A stretch of 64,000 bases of DNA from Paraburkholderia nodosa DSM 21604 (GTDB lineage: Bacteria > Pseudomonadota > Gammaproteobacteria > Burkholderiales > Burkholderiaceae), in contig NZ_JAFA01000009.1 in the NCBI RefSeq assembly GCF_000519185.1, forward strand, positions 62,503 to 126,502. Direction: 5' to 3'. Shown piece after piece: positions 43,980-53,068 of the stretch. Position 1 is the stretch's first letter. Each line of letters opens with the position of its first letter. Both the position numbers and the translations under genes were made by a program. The notes under the pieces are model-generated. The model was not told where the DNA came from. It worked only from the letters and a program-made list of their open reading frames with translations, and ran no database searches.

Positions 43980-46727
43980 ATGACCCGGACGCGCCTCATT
44001 CTGCTCCCGCTACTGGTTCTCGCCGCCGCGCTCGGCGTGACCTGGGCGCTCTGGAACCACGAGCGGGAAGCGGCCCGCCACGAACTGCTCACCCAGTTCG
44101 ACTTCTCGCTCGGCGACGTCGTGAGCCGCATCGAACAGCGCATGGGCACGTACGAGCTGTTGCTGCGCGGCGTGCAGAGCCTGTTTGCCGCCAGCGGCGA
44201 GGTCGATCGCGACGCGTTCCGGGCTTACGTCAGCACGCTCAATCTCGACGCCAACTTTTCCGGCATCCAGGCCATCGGCATCGTCGCGTGGGTGCCGCAA
44301 ACGCAAAAGGCCGCGCATATCACGGCCATGCAGCAGCGCGGCTTGCCAGGCTACTCGATCGAGCCCGATGGTCCGCGCGCGAATTACGCCCCCATCATTC
44401 AGCGCGAACCGTATATCGGCGCCAATCGCGCGGCGCCCGGTTTCGACGCCTGGGCCGACCCGGTGCGCCGGCGCGCCATGGAGCAGGCGCGCGACACCGG
44501 CATGGCGACCATCTCCGGCAAGGTGCGCCTCTCGGTCGACACCGATCCCGGCGCCGACCCCGGCTTCGTGATGTACATGCCGGTCTACACACGCGGCCCG
44601 GCGCCGGAAAACGCCACCGAACGCCAGGCGCAGCTGGTTGGCTGGGTCTACGCGTCCTTTCGCATGCACGACGTCATTGCCAGCCTTTACGGCGAGGAAC
44701 CGCCGGGGCTTTCGGTCTCCATCTACGACGGCGTGGAATCGTCGCCGGACGCGTTGCTCTACCGAACGTCGGGCGCCGCCGCCCATCGCCTGCCGAGCGA
44801 TCTTTCGGCGACCGAATATCTCGTCGTCTGCGGACACGACTGGATGCTCAAGCTAATGGCGCGCGACGGCTTCAAAGCGCGCTTCGGCCGCGACGCGGCA
44901 ACGCTCATCGCGATCACCGGCACGGGCCTGAGCCTGCTGCTCGCGCTGCTCACGCGCCTCATGATGACAGGCCGCAGCCGCGCGATACGGCTGGCCTCGT
45001 CGATGACAAAGGAACTGCGCGAAAGCGAGGAAAAATTCCGCGCCATTGCGGACTGCACGGTCAACTGGGAAATCTGGTGGTCGCCGGAGGGCAAGCCGCG
45101 CTGGATCAACTCGGCGGTGGAGCAGTACATCGGCTATACGGTCGACGAGTGCATGACCATGAGCGACTTCGCCTGCACCGTGATTTATCCGGGCGACGCC
45201 TCCTACGTCGCACCCGAGTTCCGCGGCGCCCAACTGGGCTCGCGCGGCGACAACCTGGAATTTCGCTGCGTGCGCAAGGACGGCTCGCTCATGTGGCTCT
45301 GCGCGTCGTGGGTGCCGATTACCGACTCCAGGGGCGATTTCATCGGTTTTCGCACGAGCGGGCGCGACATCACCGAGCGCAAGATCGCCGACCAGCGCAT
45401 CAAGGAGCTGGCCTTCTACGACGCGCTCACCGGCCTGCCCAATCGCACGCTGCTGCTCGACAACCTGAAGGACGCCCTCACCGACAGCGCGAGGAACGGC
45501 ACGTGCGGCGCCCTGCTGTTCATCGATCTGGATCATTTCAAGACGCTGAACGACACGCTGGGCCACGACAAGGGCGACCTGCTGCTGCAGGAAGTGGCGA
45601 AACGCCTGGCGGCGAGCATACCCGCGGGCGACACCGTGGCGCGCGTGGGCGGCGACGAGTTCGTCGTCGTGGTGGGCAATCTGAATCCCGTTCCCTGTGA
45701 GGCGGCCCGCCAGGCCGAGGCCCTGGGCGAGCGGATTCTCACCGTGCTCGGGAATCCTTATCGACTCGACGAGATCGACTACCGCAGTTCGGCGAGTATT
45801 GGCGCAACCGTCTTCAAGGGCTTCCAGGCGTCGACGGACGACCTCATGAAACAGGCCGACCTCGCCATGTACAAGTCCAAGGAACGCGGCCGCAACGCGG
45901 TGCGCCTCTTCGACCCCGACATGCAGACGGTCGTGGTGGAGCGTGCCGCGCTCGAAGCGGCGCTGCGCGAAGCCATCGAAAGCGAACAGTTCGTGCTTCA
46001 CTACCAGATGCAGATCGACCGCGGCCGTGTCACCGGCGTCGAGGCGCTGGTGCGCTGGCGTCATCCCCTGCGCGGGCTCGTGTATCCGGCCGACTTCATT
46101 CCCGTGGCCGAAGAAACCGGGCTCATCGCCGCGCTGGGCAGCTGGGTGCTGCGCGCGGCCTGCACCCAGCTGGCGCGCTGGGCCACGCAGCCCGACACCG
46201 GGCATCTGACCATCGCGGTCAACGTCAGCGTGCAACAGCTGCACCAGCCGGACTTCGTGGAAAGCGTGCTGGCCACGCTCAAACAGACCGGCGCGAGAGC
46301 GGACCGGCTGAAGCTCGAATTGACGGAAAGCGTGCTGGTCGACAACGTGCAGGAGATCATCGAGAAAATGGAGGCGCTGAAGGCGAACGGCATCGTCTTC
46401 GCGCTCGACGATTTCGGCATCGGCTATTCGTCGCTTTCGTATTTGAAGCGCCTGCCGCTCGCTCAACTGAAAATCGACCGCTCATTCGTGCGCGATGTCC
46501 TCGTCGACCCGAACGACGCCGTGATCGCCCGCACCATCGTAGCGCTCGCGCACAGCCTGGGCCTCGGCGTGATCGCCGAAGGGGTCGAGACCGAGGAGCA
46601 GCGCGCCTTCCTCGCCTCGGCCGGATGTTACGCGTATCAGGGCTATCTGTTCTGCCGCCCGATTCCTGTCGAGGAGTTCGAGGCGGCATTGCGTGGACTC
46701 GAAGCGCCGGAGTGCGTCACGGAGTGA
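43980..46727 (+). CDS. CHASE-PAS-GGDEF-EAL protein
   Basis: Membrane signalling protein of 915 residues. TM about 5-25, periplasmic CHASE domain about 60-290 (typical NFSGIQAIGIVAWVP and YAPIIQREPY segments), second TM about 305-325, PAS about 350-475. GGDEF with intact GGDEF (residues 557-561). EAL domain with EALVRWRHP (from 688), NVSVQQL, ELTESVL, DDFGIGYSSL, LKIDRSFV and AEGVET, so both activities are possible. Cotranscribed with the upstream periplasmic binding protein. Confidence 0.92.
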   Translation: MTRTRLILLPLLVLAAALGVTWALWNHEREAARHELLTQFDFSLGDVVSRIEQRMGTYELLLRGVQSLFAASGEVDRDAFRAYVSTLNLDANFSGIQAIGIVAWVPQTQKAAHITAMQQRGLPGYSIEPDGPRANYAPIIQREPYIGANRAAPGFDAWADPVRRRAMEQARDTGMATISGKVRLSVDTDPGADPGFVMYMPVYTRGPAPENATERQAQLVGWVYASFRMHDVIASLYGEEPPGLSVSIYDGVESSPDALLYRTSGAAAHRLPSDLSATEYLVVCGHDWMLKLMARDGFKARFGRDAATLIAITGTGLSLLLALLTRLMMTGRSRAIRLASSMTKELRESEEKFRAIADCTVNWEIWWSPEGKPRWINSAVEQYIGYTVDECMTMSDFACTVIYPGDASYVAPEFRGAQLGSRGDNLEFRCVRKDGSLMWLCASWVPITDSRGDFIGFRTSGRDITERKIADQRIKELAFYDALTGLPNRTLLLDNLKDALTDSARNGTCGALLFIDLDHFKTLNDTLGHDKGDLLLQEVAKRLAASIPAGDTVARVGGDEFVVVVGNLNPVPCEAARQAEALGERILTVLGNPYRLDEIDYRSSASIGATVFKGFQASTDDLMKQADLAMYKSKERGRNAVRLFDPDMQTVVVERAALEAALREAIESEQFVLHYQMQIDRGRVTGVEALVRWRHPLRGLVYPADFIPVAEETGLIAALGSWVLRAACTQLARWATQPDTGHLTIAVNVSVQQLHQPDFVESVLATLKQTGARADRLKLELTESVLVDNVQEIIEKMEALKANGIVFALDDFGIGYSSLSYLKRLPLAQLKIDRSFVRDVLVDPNDAVIARTIVALAHSLGLGVIAEGVETEEQRAFLASAGCYAYQGYLFCRPIPVEEFEAALRGLEAPECVTE

Positions 46728-46749
46728 GCGCGCCCCGCCGCCTGTCGCG

Positions 46750-47655
46750 TCACGCGTCGCCGTGCCGGCTTGGCGCGAGCAGGTCGGACATGCCCACGCG
46801 ATGCAGCATCTCCGCGCGCACGCGGTCCAGTACGGCAAAGCCAACGTCCGCGCCGTCCTGGGCCGGGTCCACGTGCACCCGGAACGGCCGCTTGCCGAAG
46901 GGGGCATCGACCACATCGACGACCGCCTCGGCCACGAGGCCCACGTCGGCTTGCGGCGGCACGATGGCGGCGAACGCCTTCTGGACCTGCTCGCCGAACC
47001 CGGCATAGGGGCCGGCTTCATAGGCGGCGACCACGCCCTTGTCCTCCGGGCTGCCCGCATGCGCGAAGTGATTCGTGCCCGAGGTAAAGGCGCCCGGCAC
47101 GATGATCGACGTTTCGATGCCCCAGCGCGAAAGCTCGCGCGCATACTGAACCGCAATCGCATCCATGGCGGCCTTCGCCGCGAAATACGGCGCGAGGTAA
47201 GGCGGCGTGCCGCCTGCGGAACTGCTGCTCGACACCCACACCACGAGGCCCTCCCGCCGCTTGCGCATGTGCGGCAGCACCGCGCGGTTCACCCGCTGCG
47301 TGCCCAGCACGTTGATGTCGTACAGGTGCGCATACTGTTCCGGGCTGAACGCTTCGGCCGGCCCGAAGGCCATGTGGCCCGCGTTGTGGACGATGACGTC
47401 GATACGCCCGCTTGCGGCGATCACGCGGGCGATGCCCGCTTCCACCGACTCCTGCGACTGCACGTCGAGTTCGACGGTGCGCAGATCCGCGCCGTTGTGC
47501 TGCGAAAATTCCGCCATCTGCGCGACGACCGGGGCGTTGCGCCCGGCGGTCGCACGCATGGACGCGTAGACGGTATGGCCGGCGCTGGCGAGTGCTTCGG
47601 CAGCGAGGCGGCCAAAACCGCTCGATGCGCCGGTAACGACAATGACCTTCTTCAT
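46750..47655 (-). CDS. SDR-family oxidoreductase
   Basis: Short-chain dehydrogenase of 301 residues. NADP-type motif TGASSGFGR (residues about 9-17), HNAGHM, active-site SSSSS and YFAAKAAMD (Tyr-x-x-x-Lys). The C-terminal tail is longer than in classical SDRs and ends with a module often annotated in the 'SDR with extended substrate loop' group. Start set at the ATG after AAGGAG. It follows another SDR 40 bases upstream on the same strand; substrate unknown. Confidence 0.85.
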   Translation of the reverse strand: MKKVIVVTGASSGFGRLAAEALASAGHTVYASMRATAGRNAPVVAQMAEFSQHNGADLRTVELDVQSQESVEAGIARVIAASGRIDVIVHNAGHMAFGPAEAFSPEQYAHLYDINVLGTQRVNRAVLPHMRKRREGLVVWVSSSSSAGGTPPYLAPYFAAKAAMDAIAVQYARELSRWGIETSIIVPGAFTSGTNHFAHAGSPEDKGVVAAYEAGPYAGFGEQVQKAFAAIVPPQADVGLVAEAVVDVVDAPFGKRPFRVHVDPAQDGADVGFAVLDRVRAEMLHRVGMSDLLAPSRHGDA

Positions 47656-47695
47656 GATGGGCTCCTTGTTCGCAATGAAACGCTTGATCAGGACA

Positions 47696-48448
47696 TCAAA
47701 CAATGCCGCCGTTCACGCGGATCGTTTGACCGTCGATCCAGCCTGCGCCGTTGCCGACGAGGAACGACACTACCTGGGCGATGTCGTCCGCCTGGCCGAG
47801 CCGCTCGAGCGGCGGCATCTTCGCAAGGCGCTCGATCTGCTCGAGCGTCTTGTCCTTGAGGAAAAGTTCGGTTGCGGTAGGTCCGGGGGCAACCGCATTC
47901 ACGGTGATATTGCGGCCGCGCAGTTCCTTGGCGAAGATGTTGGTCATCGTTTCCACGGCGGCCTTGGTGGCGGCGTACACCGAGTAGCCCGGCAGCGCGA
48001 GCGCCTGGATGCTGCTCGAGAAGTTGACGATGCGGCCGCCCTCGCGCAGCTTCTTCGCGGCGATGCGCAGCGTATTGAAGGTGCCCTTGAGGTTGATCGC
48101 GACGAGCCGGTCGAACAGGGCGTCGTCGGTATCGGCCAGATTGACGAGGCCCGGCTGCATGATGCCCGCGTTGTTCACCACGATATCCACGCCGCCGAAG
48201 AGCGTGATGGCCTGGTCGAACATCGCGGCCACCTGGGCGGGCACGGCCACGTCTGCCTGAATCGCCGCGGCGCGACCGCCCGCGGCTTTGATTTCCTCCA
48301 CGACCGCGTTCGCGTCCGCCGCGCGGCCGGCGTAGTTGACGACGACTGCGACGCCTTCGCCCGCGAGGCGTCTGGCGATCGATGCGCCGATCCCGCGGGA
48401 AGCGCCGGTAACGATCGCGACTTTGCTGGTGTTGGCTTGCGTGCTCAT
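47696..48448 (-). CDS. SDR-family oxidoreductase (FabG-like)
   Basis: Classical SDR of 250 residues: TGASRGIGASIARRL, NNAGIMQPG, active-site Ser in FSSS, YAATKAAVE (Tyr-x-x-x-Lys), NAVAPGPTATE and C-terminal DGQTIRVNGG. GGAGAG precedes the ATG at 48448. It is divergent from the LysR regulator at 48566, which is its likely regulator. Reaction: NAD(P)H-dependent reduction of an unknown carbonyl. Confidence 0.87.
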   Translation of the reverse strand: MSTQANTSKVAIVTGASRGIGASIARRLAGEGVAVVVNYAGRAADANAVVEEIKAAGGRAAAIQADVAVPAQVAAMFDQAITLFGGVDIVVNNAGIMQPGLVNLADTDDALFDRLVAINLKGTFNTLRIAAKKLREGGRIVNFSSSIQALALPGYSVYAATKAAVETMTNIFAKELRGRNITVNAVAPGPTATELFLKDKTLEQIERLAKMPPLERLGQADDIAQVVSFLVGNGAGWIDGQTIRVNGGIV

Positions 48449-48532
48449 GGTGACTCTCCGTTCCGGTTGGGTGGGTGATGCAACGTGATGCGATGGGTGC
48501 ATCTTCCCGCCAGCCAACGCTCCACGGTAGCC

Positions 48533-48556
48533 GCATAACCAGAATATCGGCTATGC
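48533..48556. promoter_or_regulatory. LysR-type dyad between the SDR pair and the LysR gene
   Basis: GCATA at 48533-48537 and TATGC at 48552-48556 form an interrupted dyad with T-N-A spacing near that used by LysR regulators, 10 bases before the LysR ATG. Confidence 0.4.
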
Positions 48557-48565
48557 TTCCCGCGT

Positions 48566-49480
48566 ATGACCATCTTCAACGACCTGAGCCTGCTGCAGGC
48601 CTTCGTTGCCATCGTGGAGAGCGGCAGCATCTCCGCGGCGGCGCGCAAGCTGAACCTGAGCCAGCCCACGCTGAGCCGCCAGTTGCGTTCGCTCGAAGAT
48701 CAATGCGGCGCGGCGCTGCTGCGGCGCGATACGCACCGCATGAGCCTCACGGAAACCGGCCACCAGTTCCTTGCCGACGCCCAGGCGCTGCTCGCGCTAG
48801 CCGAGGAGTCCGCGCAGCGCATGCGGCGCGACCAGAGCGCGCTGAGCGGCAATATCCGGGTGTTCTCCACGATCGACTTCGGCCAGTCCGTGGTGAGCCG
48901 CATGATCAGCAGTTTTATCCAGGCACACCCGGCAGTGAGAATGGAGCTGGCCTATTCGAACCGCCCGCTGCACATGATCGAAGAGGGCTGCGACGCCGGT
49001 ATCGTCGCCGGGGCGCTCACTGACGATCGCGTCGTGGCGCGCTCGCTGGGCGAGATCCGCCGCTATCCGGTTGCCTCGCCCGCCTTCCTCAAGGATCACA
49101 AGTTCGCGAGCAAGCCGGAAAGTCTCCAGGCCTTACCGTGGATCGCACTTTCGAGCCGGCAATTCGGCGGTTCGAGGGATGTCACGCTGTATTCGGGCGC
49201 AACGACGCATACGTTGCAGATCGAGCCCGTGATGATCTCGGAAGGGGTGACGAGCATGCGCGAGGCCGCGCGCATGGGGCTGGGCCTGGCCGTGTTGCCG
49301 GAATGGCTGATCGAGGAGGATCTGGTGTCGGGCCGCCTCGTGCGCGTCTTGCCGAAATGGCAGGCGAAACCGCTCGCCGCGCAAATCGTCTATCCCGTGC
49401 AAAGGCGGCTGCCGCTGCGCGTGCAGGCATTGATCGAATTCGCCATCGAATATATGACGACGGTTTTGAAGCCGCGATAA
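48566..49480 (+). CDS. LysR-family transcriptional regulator
   Basis: Regulator of 304 residues. N-terminal winged helix (residues about 1-65: LLQAFVAIVESGSISAAARKLNLSQPTLSRQLRSLE), then the two-lobed effector domain (GNIRVFSTIDFGQSVVSRMI and a C-terminal GLGLAVLPEWLIEEDL). Divergent from two SDR genes with a dyad in between, so it probably controls them in response to an unknown small molecule. Confidence 0.9.
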   Translation: MTIFNDLSLLQAFVAIVESGSISAAARKLNLSQPTLSRQLRSLEDQCGAALLRRDTHRMSLTETGHQFLADAQALLALAEESAQRMRRDQSALSGNIRVFSTIDFGQSVVSRMISSFIQAHPAVRMELAYSNRPLHMIEEGCDAGIVAGALTDDRVVARSLGEIRRYPVASPAFLKDHKFASKPESLQALPWIALSSRQFGGSRDVTLYSGATTHTLQIEPVMISEGVTSMREAARMGLGLAVLPEWLIEEDLVSGRLVRVLPKWQAKPLAAQIVYPVQRRLPLRVQALIEFAIEYMTTVLKPR

Positions 49481-49636
49481 CGCTTGACGCCATTCACGGG
49501 AGCGCATCGGGCTAAGTGGCCTTCATTCTTGACTCGAAATCAAAACACTTTGGTCTATAGGCCCGTTTTTCGTCAAAAGTAAAACCCGCACAATGCAGCG
49601 GTCCCAACCAGCCAGTGCCCAACCAGGCACGATGCC

Positions 49637-50887
49637 ATGCTCGACCGCGACCTCAGTCTACCCGCCACGGGCCGCCCGGCCCGCCCGGCCCGCCCGGCCC
49701 GCCAGCAGCATCCCGCCAATCCGCCTGCGCAGCGTGGCGCCGCCCTGCCGCTCCTCGCGCTAGCCGTTGGGGCATTCGGTATCGGCACGACCGAATTCTC
49801 GCCGATGGGCCTTTTGCCCGTGATCGCCGAGGGCGTGCGCGTGTCGATCCCCAGCGCCGGCATGCTGATCAGCGCCTATGCCATCGGCGTGATGGTGGGC
49901 GCGCCGCTCATGACGCTTGCCCTCGCCCGCTGGCCGCGGCGCACCGCGCTGATGGCGCTGATGGGCATCTTCACGCTCGGCAACCTGCTTTCCGCCATCG
50001 CCCCCGACTACACCACGCTGCTGCTCGCGCGCCTCGTCACGAGCCTGAATCACGGCGCGTTCTTCGGCATCGGCTCGGTGGTCGCCGCGAGCTTCGTGCC
50101 GCGCGAGCGCCAGGCAAGCGCCGTCGCGACGATGTTCATGGGACTCACCATCGCGAACATCGGCGGCGTGCCCGCGGCCACTTGGCTCGGCGAGACGATA
50201 GGCTGGCGCATGTCGTTCGCCGCCACCGCCGGGCTCGGCGCGCTCGCCATCGCGGGCTTGTGGGCCGCGCTGCCGAAAGGCGAGGAGGGCGAAATGCCCA
50301 ACCTGCGCGCCGAACTCAGCGTGCTCACGCGCCCGGTGGTGCTGGGCGCGCTCGCGACCACGGTGCTCGGCGCAGGCGCGATGTTCACGCTCTACACCTA
50401 TGTCACGCCCACGCTCACGCATCTCACGAGCGCGACGCCCGGCTTCGTGACCGCCATGCTCGTGCTGATCGGCGTGGGCTTTTCGATCGGCAACGCGGTG
50501 GGTGGCCGTCTCGCCGACCGCTCGCTCGACGGCACGCTGCTGGGTTTCCTCGCGCTGCTGATCGTGGTGATGCTCGCGTTTCCGGCGCTGGCCGCGACGC
50601 ATGTAGGCGCGGCGGCTGCCCTGCTCGTGTGGGGCATCGCGACCTTCGCGGTGGTCCCCCCGCTGCAGATGCGCGTGATGCGCGCCGCCCACGATGCGCC
50701 GGGGCTCGCCTCGTCCGTCAATGTCGGCGCGTTCAATCTCGGCAACGCGCTGGGCGCCACCGCGGGCAGCGCTGCACTCTCGGCCGGTCTCGGCTACGGC
50801 GCGGTGCCGATCGTCGGGGCGCTCATCGCGCTTGGCGGCGTTGCGCTCGTCATCGTCCAGATTGTCATGAACCGTCGCTCGCGCTAA
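49637..50887 (+). CDS. DHA1-family MFS efflux transporter (AraJ-like)
   Basis: Twelve-TM transporter of 416 residues. TM1 contains LAVGAFGIGTTEFSPMGLLPVI and loop 2-3 shows APLMTLALARWPRRTALM, the pattern of the arabinose-efflux / purine-efflux group. The N-terminal 35 residues form a cytoplasmic leader with Ala-Arg-Pro repeats (see the tandem-repeat entry). No earlier start is available and no later ATG precedes TM1, so the leader is likely translated. Substrate unknown. Confidence 0.88.
   Translation: MLDRDLSLPATGRPARPARPARQQHPANPPAQRGAALPLLALAVGAFGIGTTEFSPMGLLPVIAEGVRVSIPSAGMLISAYAIGVMVGAPLMTLALARWPRRTALMALMGIFTLGNLLSAIAPDYTTLLLARLVTSLNHGAFFGIGSVVAASFVPRERQASAVATMFMGLTIANIGGVPAATWLGETIGWRMSFAATAGLGALAIAGLWAALPKGEEGEMPNLRAELSVLTRPVVLGALATTVLGAGAMFTLYTYVTPTLTHLTSATPGFVTAMLVLIGVGFSIGNAVGGRLADRSLDGTLLGFLALLIVVMLAFPALAATHVGAAAALLVWGIATFAVVPPLQMRVMRAAHDAPGLASSVNVGAFNLGNALGATAGSAALSAGLGYGAVPIVGALIALGGVALVIVQIVMNRRSR
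49669..49702 (+). repeat. 9-bp in-frame tandem repeat
   Basis: Nearly four copies of the unit GCCCGCCCG encode Gly/Ala-Arg-Pro repeats at residues 12-22 of the MFS transporter. Copy changes would keep the frame. The unit is typical of slippage-prone GC-rich microsatellites. Confidence 0.8.
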
Positions 50888-50933
50888 ATCACTATTCGCT
50901 TAGGTAACCCAATCATTTTTTTTGGAGAGCAAC

Positions 50934-51740
50934 ATGACCAGGATTCCCGCATTCGGCCTCGGCACATTCCGCCTGCAAGGCCAGGTGGTCATCGACTCCG
51001 TGCGTAACGGCCTCGAAGCCGGCTACCGCGCCATCGACACCGCGCAGATCTACGGCAACGAAGCCGAGGTCGGCGAAGCGATCGCCGCTTCCGGCATGGC
51101 GCGCGACGATCTCTTTCTCACGACCAAGATCTGGGTCGACAACTACTCGCGTGAAAAGCTGGTGCCGAGCTTGAAGGACAGCCTGAAGAAGCTGCGCATC
51201 GACGCCGTCGATCTCACGCTGATTCACTGGCCCGCGCCCAACAACGGCGTGCCGCTCGAAGAATTCATGAGCGCGCTGGCCGAGGCGAAATCGCAAGGGC
51301 TGACCGGACAGATCGGCATTTCCAATTTCAATATCGAACTGACGAAGCAGGCAATCGCGGTGGTCGGCAAGGACAACATCGCCACCAACCAGATCGAATT
51401 GAGCCCGTATTTGCAGAACCGCAAGCTCGTTGCCTTCCTGCAGCAGGAAGGCATTCACCTGACGTCGTACATGACGCTCGCCTACGGCAAGGTGCTCGGC
51501 GATCCGGTCATCGGCGCGATTGCCGAACGGCGCCACGCCACGCCCGCGCAGGTGGCGCTCGCCTGGGCGCTGCGTCTGGGCTACTCCGTCATTCCCTCTT
51601 CGACGAAGCGCGAGAACCTGGCCAGCAACCTGCTCGCGCAAACGCTGGAACTCACGGACGACGACATGGCGCAGATCGCCGCGCTCGAACGCAACGGCCG
51701 TGAAGTGAGCCCCGCTGGCCTCGCCCCGCAGTGGGATTAA
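50934..51740 (+). CDS. aldo/keto reductase (DkgB-like)
   Basis: NADPH-dependent aldo-keto reductase of 268 residues, TIM-barrel. Catalytic tetrad residues are recognisable: Asp in [10 protein letters not shown], Tyr in the same motif, Lys in LFLTTKIW and His in LTLIHWP; the cofactor loop is [10 protein letters not shown]. Closest by pattern to 2,5-diketo-gluconate reductase B; broad carbonyl specificity is likely. ATG with GGAGAG; a TTG four codons earlier opens the frame. Convergent with the Fe-alcohol dehydrogenase. Confidence 0.9.
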   Translation: MTRIPAFGLGTFRLQGQVVIDSVRNGLEAGYRAIDTAQIYGNEAEVGEAIAASGMARDDLFLTTKIWVDNYSREKLVPSLKDSLKKLRIDAVDLTLIHWPAPNNGVPLEEFMSALAEAKSQGLTGQIGISNFNIELTKQAIAVVGKDNIATNQIELSPYLQNRKLVAFLQQEGIHLTSYMTLAYGKVLGDPVIGAIAERRHATPAQVALAWALRLGYSVIPSSTKRENLASNLLAQTLELTDDDMAQIAALERNGREVSPAGLAPQWD

Positions 51741-51754
51741 AGCGCCGTGCCGCG

Positions 51755-52894
51755 CTACATCGACGACTCGAGCATGGCGCGGTAATCGTCTTCGGAGGCC
51801 TCGCGCGGATTGGTCTTGTGGCTGTGATCCTTGAGCGCGCCCTTGATGATCTCGGGGAACATATCAGCGCTCACGCCAAGCTGCGCGAGGCCCGTCGGCA
51901 GGCCAAGGCGCTCGGTCATCGTGCGCACGGCAGGCGCCACTTCGGCGCCGCTGCCCAGCCCCATTGCCGTCGCCAGGCGGTCGAGCTTGCCTTCCTCTCG
52001 CACCGAAGGCGCCTCTTCGTTGAACCGCAGCACCGCCGGCAGAAAGATGGCGTTCAGCGTGCCATGATGCAGACGCGGATTGATGCCGCCTAGCGAATGG
52101 CTCAGGCTGTGCACGCAACCCAGACCCTTCTGGAACGCAAGCGCGCCCTGCATCGACGCGCTCATCATGTTCAGCCGCGCCACGCGGTCGCCGCCATCGC
52201 GCGTCGCGCGCTCGATATGACGCCACGCGCGCCACAAACCATCCAGCGCAATGCCGTCCGCGGGCGGATTGAAGGCGGGCGCGAGGAAGGTCTCCATGCA
52301 ATGTGCGATGGCATCCATGCCCGTCGCCGCCGTCAAAACGCGCGGCAGGCCCAGCGTCAGTTCGGGATCGCAAATCGCCACACGCGGCACGACGTAAGGC
52401 GAGATCACACCGACCTTGCGGCCATCGTCGAGAATCAGAATCGCGCCGCGCCCTACCTCGCTGCCGGTGCCCGCAGTCGTCGGCACGGCGATCACCGGGG
52501 CCGTCTTCGCCGTGATGTTCGCCGCGCCGCCTTCGATTACGGCGAAGCGCTGCAGCGGTCCTTCGTGCGTTGCGCAAACGGCGACGCCTTTGGCGAGGTC
52601 GATTGCCGAACCGCCGCCAACGGCGACGATGCCGTCGCACTCGCCCGCACGGTAGGCCGCCACGGCCTCGCGCACCGCCGCTTCGTTCGGATTGGACGGG
52701 GTGCCGTCGTAGATCGTTGCGGGCGCAACGCCTGCCAGCGCGCCAAGCACGCTATCGAGGACCCCCGCCGCACGCACGCCCTTGTCCGTGACGATCAACG
52801 GCCGGCTGATGCCCACACGTTCGCATTCGTTCTTGAGCAAACGAATGGCGCCAAAATCGAACTGGATCTGCGTGACGTAGTTGATGAGGGACAT
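51755..52894 (-). CDS. iron-containing alcohol dehydrogenase
   Basis: Group III dehydrogenase of 379 residues. NAD-binding GGGSAIDLAKG (residues about 92-102), PTTAGTGSEV, and metal ligands Asp/His in MDAIAHCMETF, His in VHSLSHSLGG and His in PRLHHGT. Maleylacetate reductases are relatives, but length and the DAIAHCME motif favour an alcohol dehydrogenase; substrate unknown. Divergent from the LysR gene at 53069. Confidence 0.88.
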   Translation of the reverse strand: MSLINYVTQIQFDFGAIRLLKNECERVGISRPLIVTDKGVRAAGVLDSVLGALAGVAPATIYDGTPSNPNEAAVREAVAAYRAGECDGIVAVGGGSAIDLAKGVAVCATHEGPLQRFAVIEGGAANITAKTAPVIAVPTTAGTGSEVGRGAILILDDGRKVGVISPYVVPRVAICDPELTLGLPRVLTAATGMDAIAHCMETFLAPAFNPPADGIALDGLWRAWRHIERATRDGGDRVARLNMMSASMQGALAFQKGLGCVHSLSHSLGGINPRLHHGTLNAIFLPAVLRFNEEAPSVREEGKLDRLATAMGLGSGAEVAPAVRTMTERLGLPTGLAQLGVSADMFPEIIKGALKDHSHKTNPREASEDDYRAMLESSM

Positions 52895-53017
52895 AGGATT
52901 GAGCTTCAGTTATAGTGAATTCGACCGTTGCGGCAACAATCGCTGACAACTGCAATTCGACTACCGCATTTCAGCCGCATAGTGCTATTGTTTTGGGCCA
53001 GTATAGGGAGACGCCCA

Positions 53018-53030
53018 TTACGCGGTAATT
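53018..53030. promoter_or_regulatory. short dyad in the Fe-ADH / LysR divergent region
   Basis: ATTAC-GCG-GTAAT, perfect five-base arms, 39 bases before the LysR start. Also in this gap, two ATTCGAC repeats (around 52920 and 52967). Possible regulator sites. Confidence 0.35.
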
Positions 53031-53068
53031 GAGAAGATTTGATACAGCTATAACTTTTCCTCAACCCC

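Noticed and set aside
49669..49702. GC-rich repeats as a CRISPR array
   Set aside because: Units are 9 bp without spacers and lie in a coding region.
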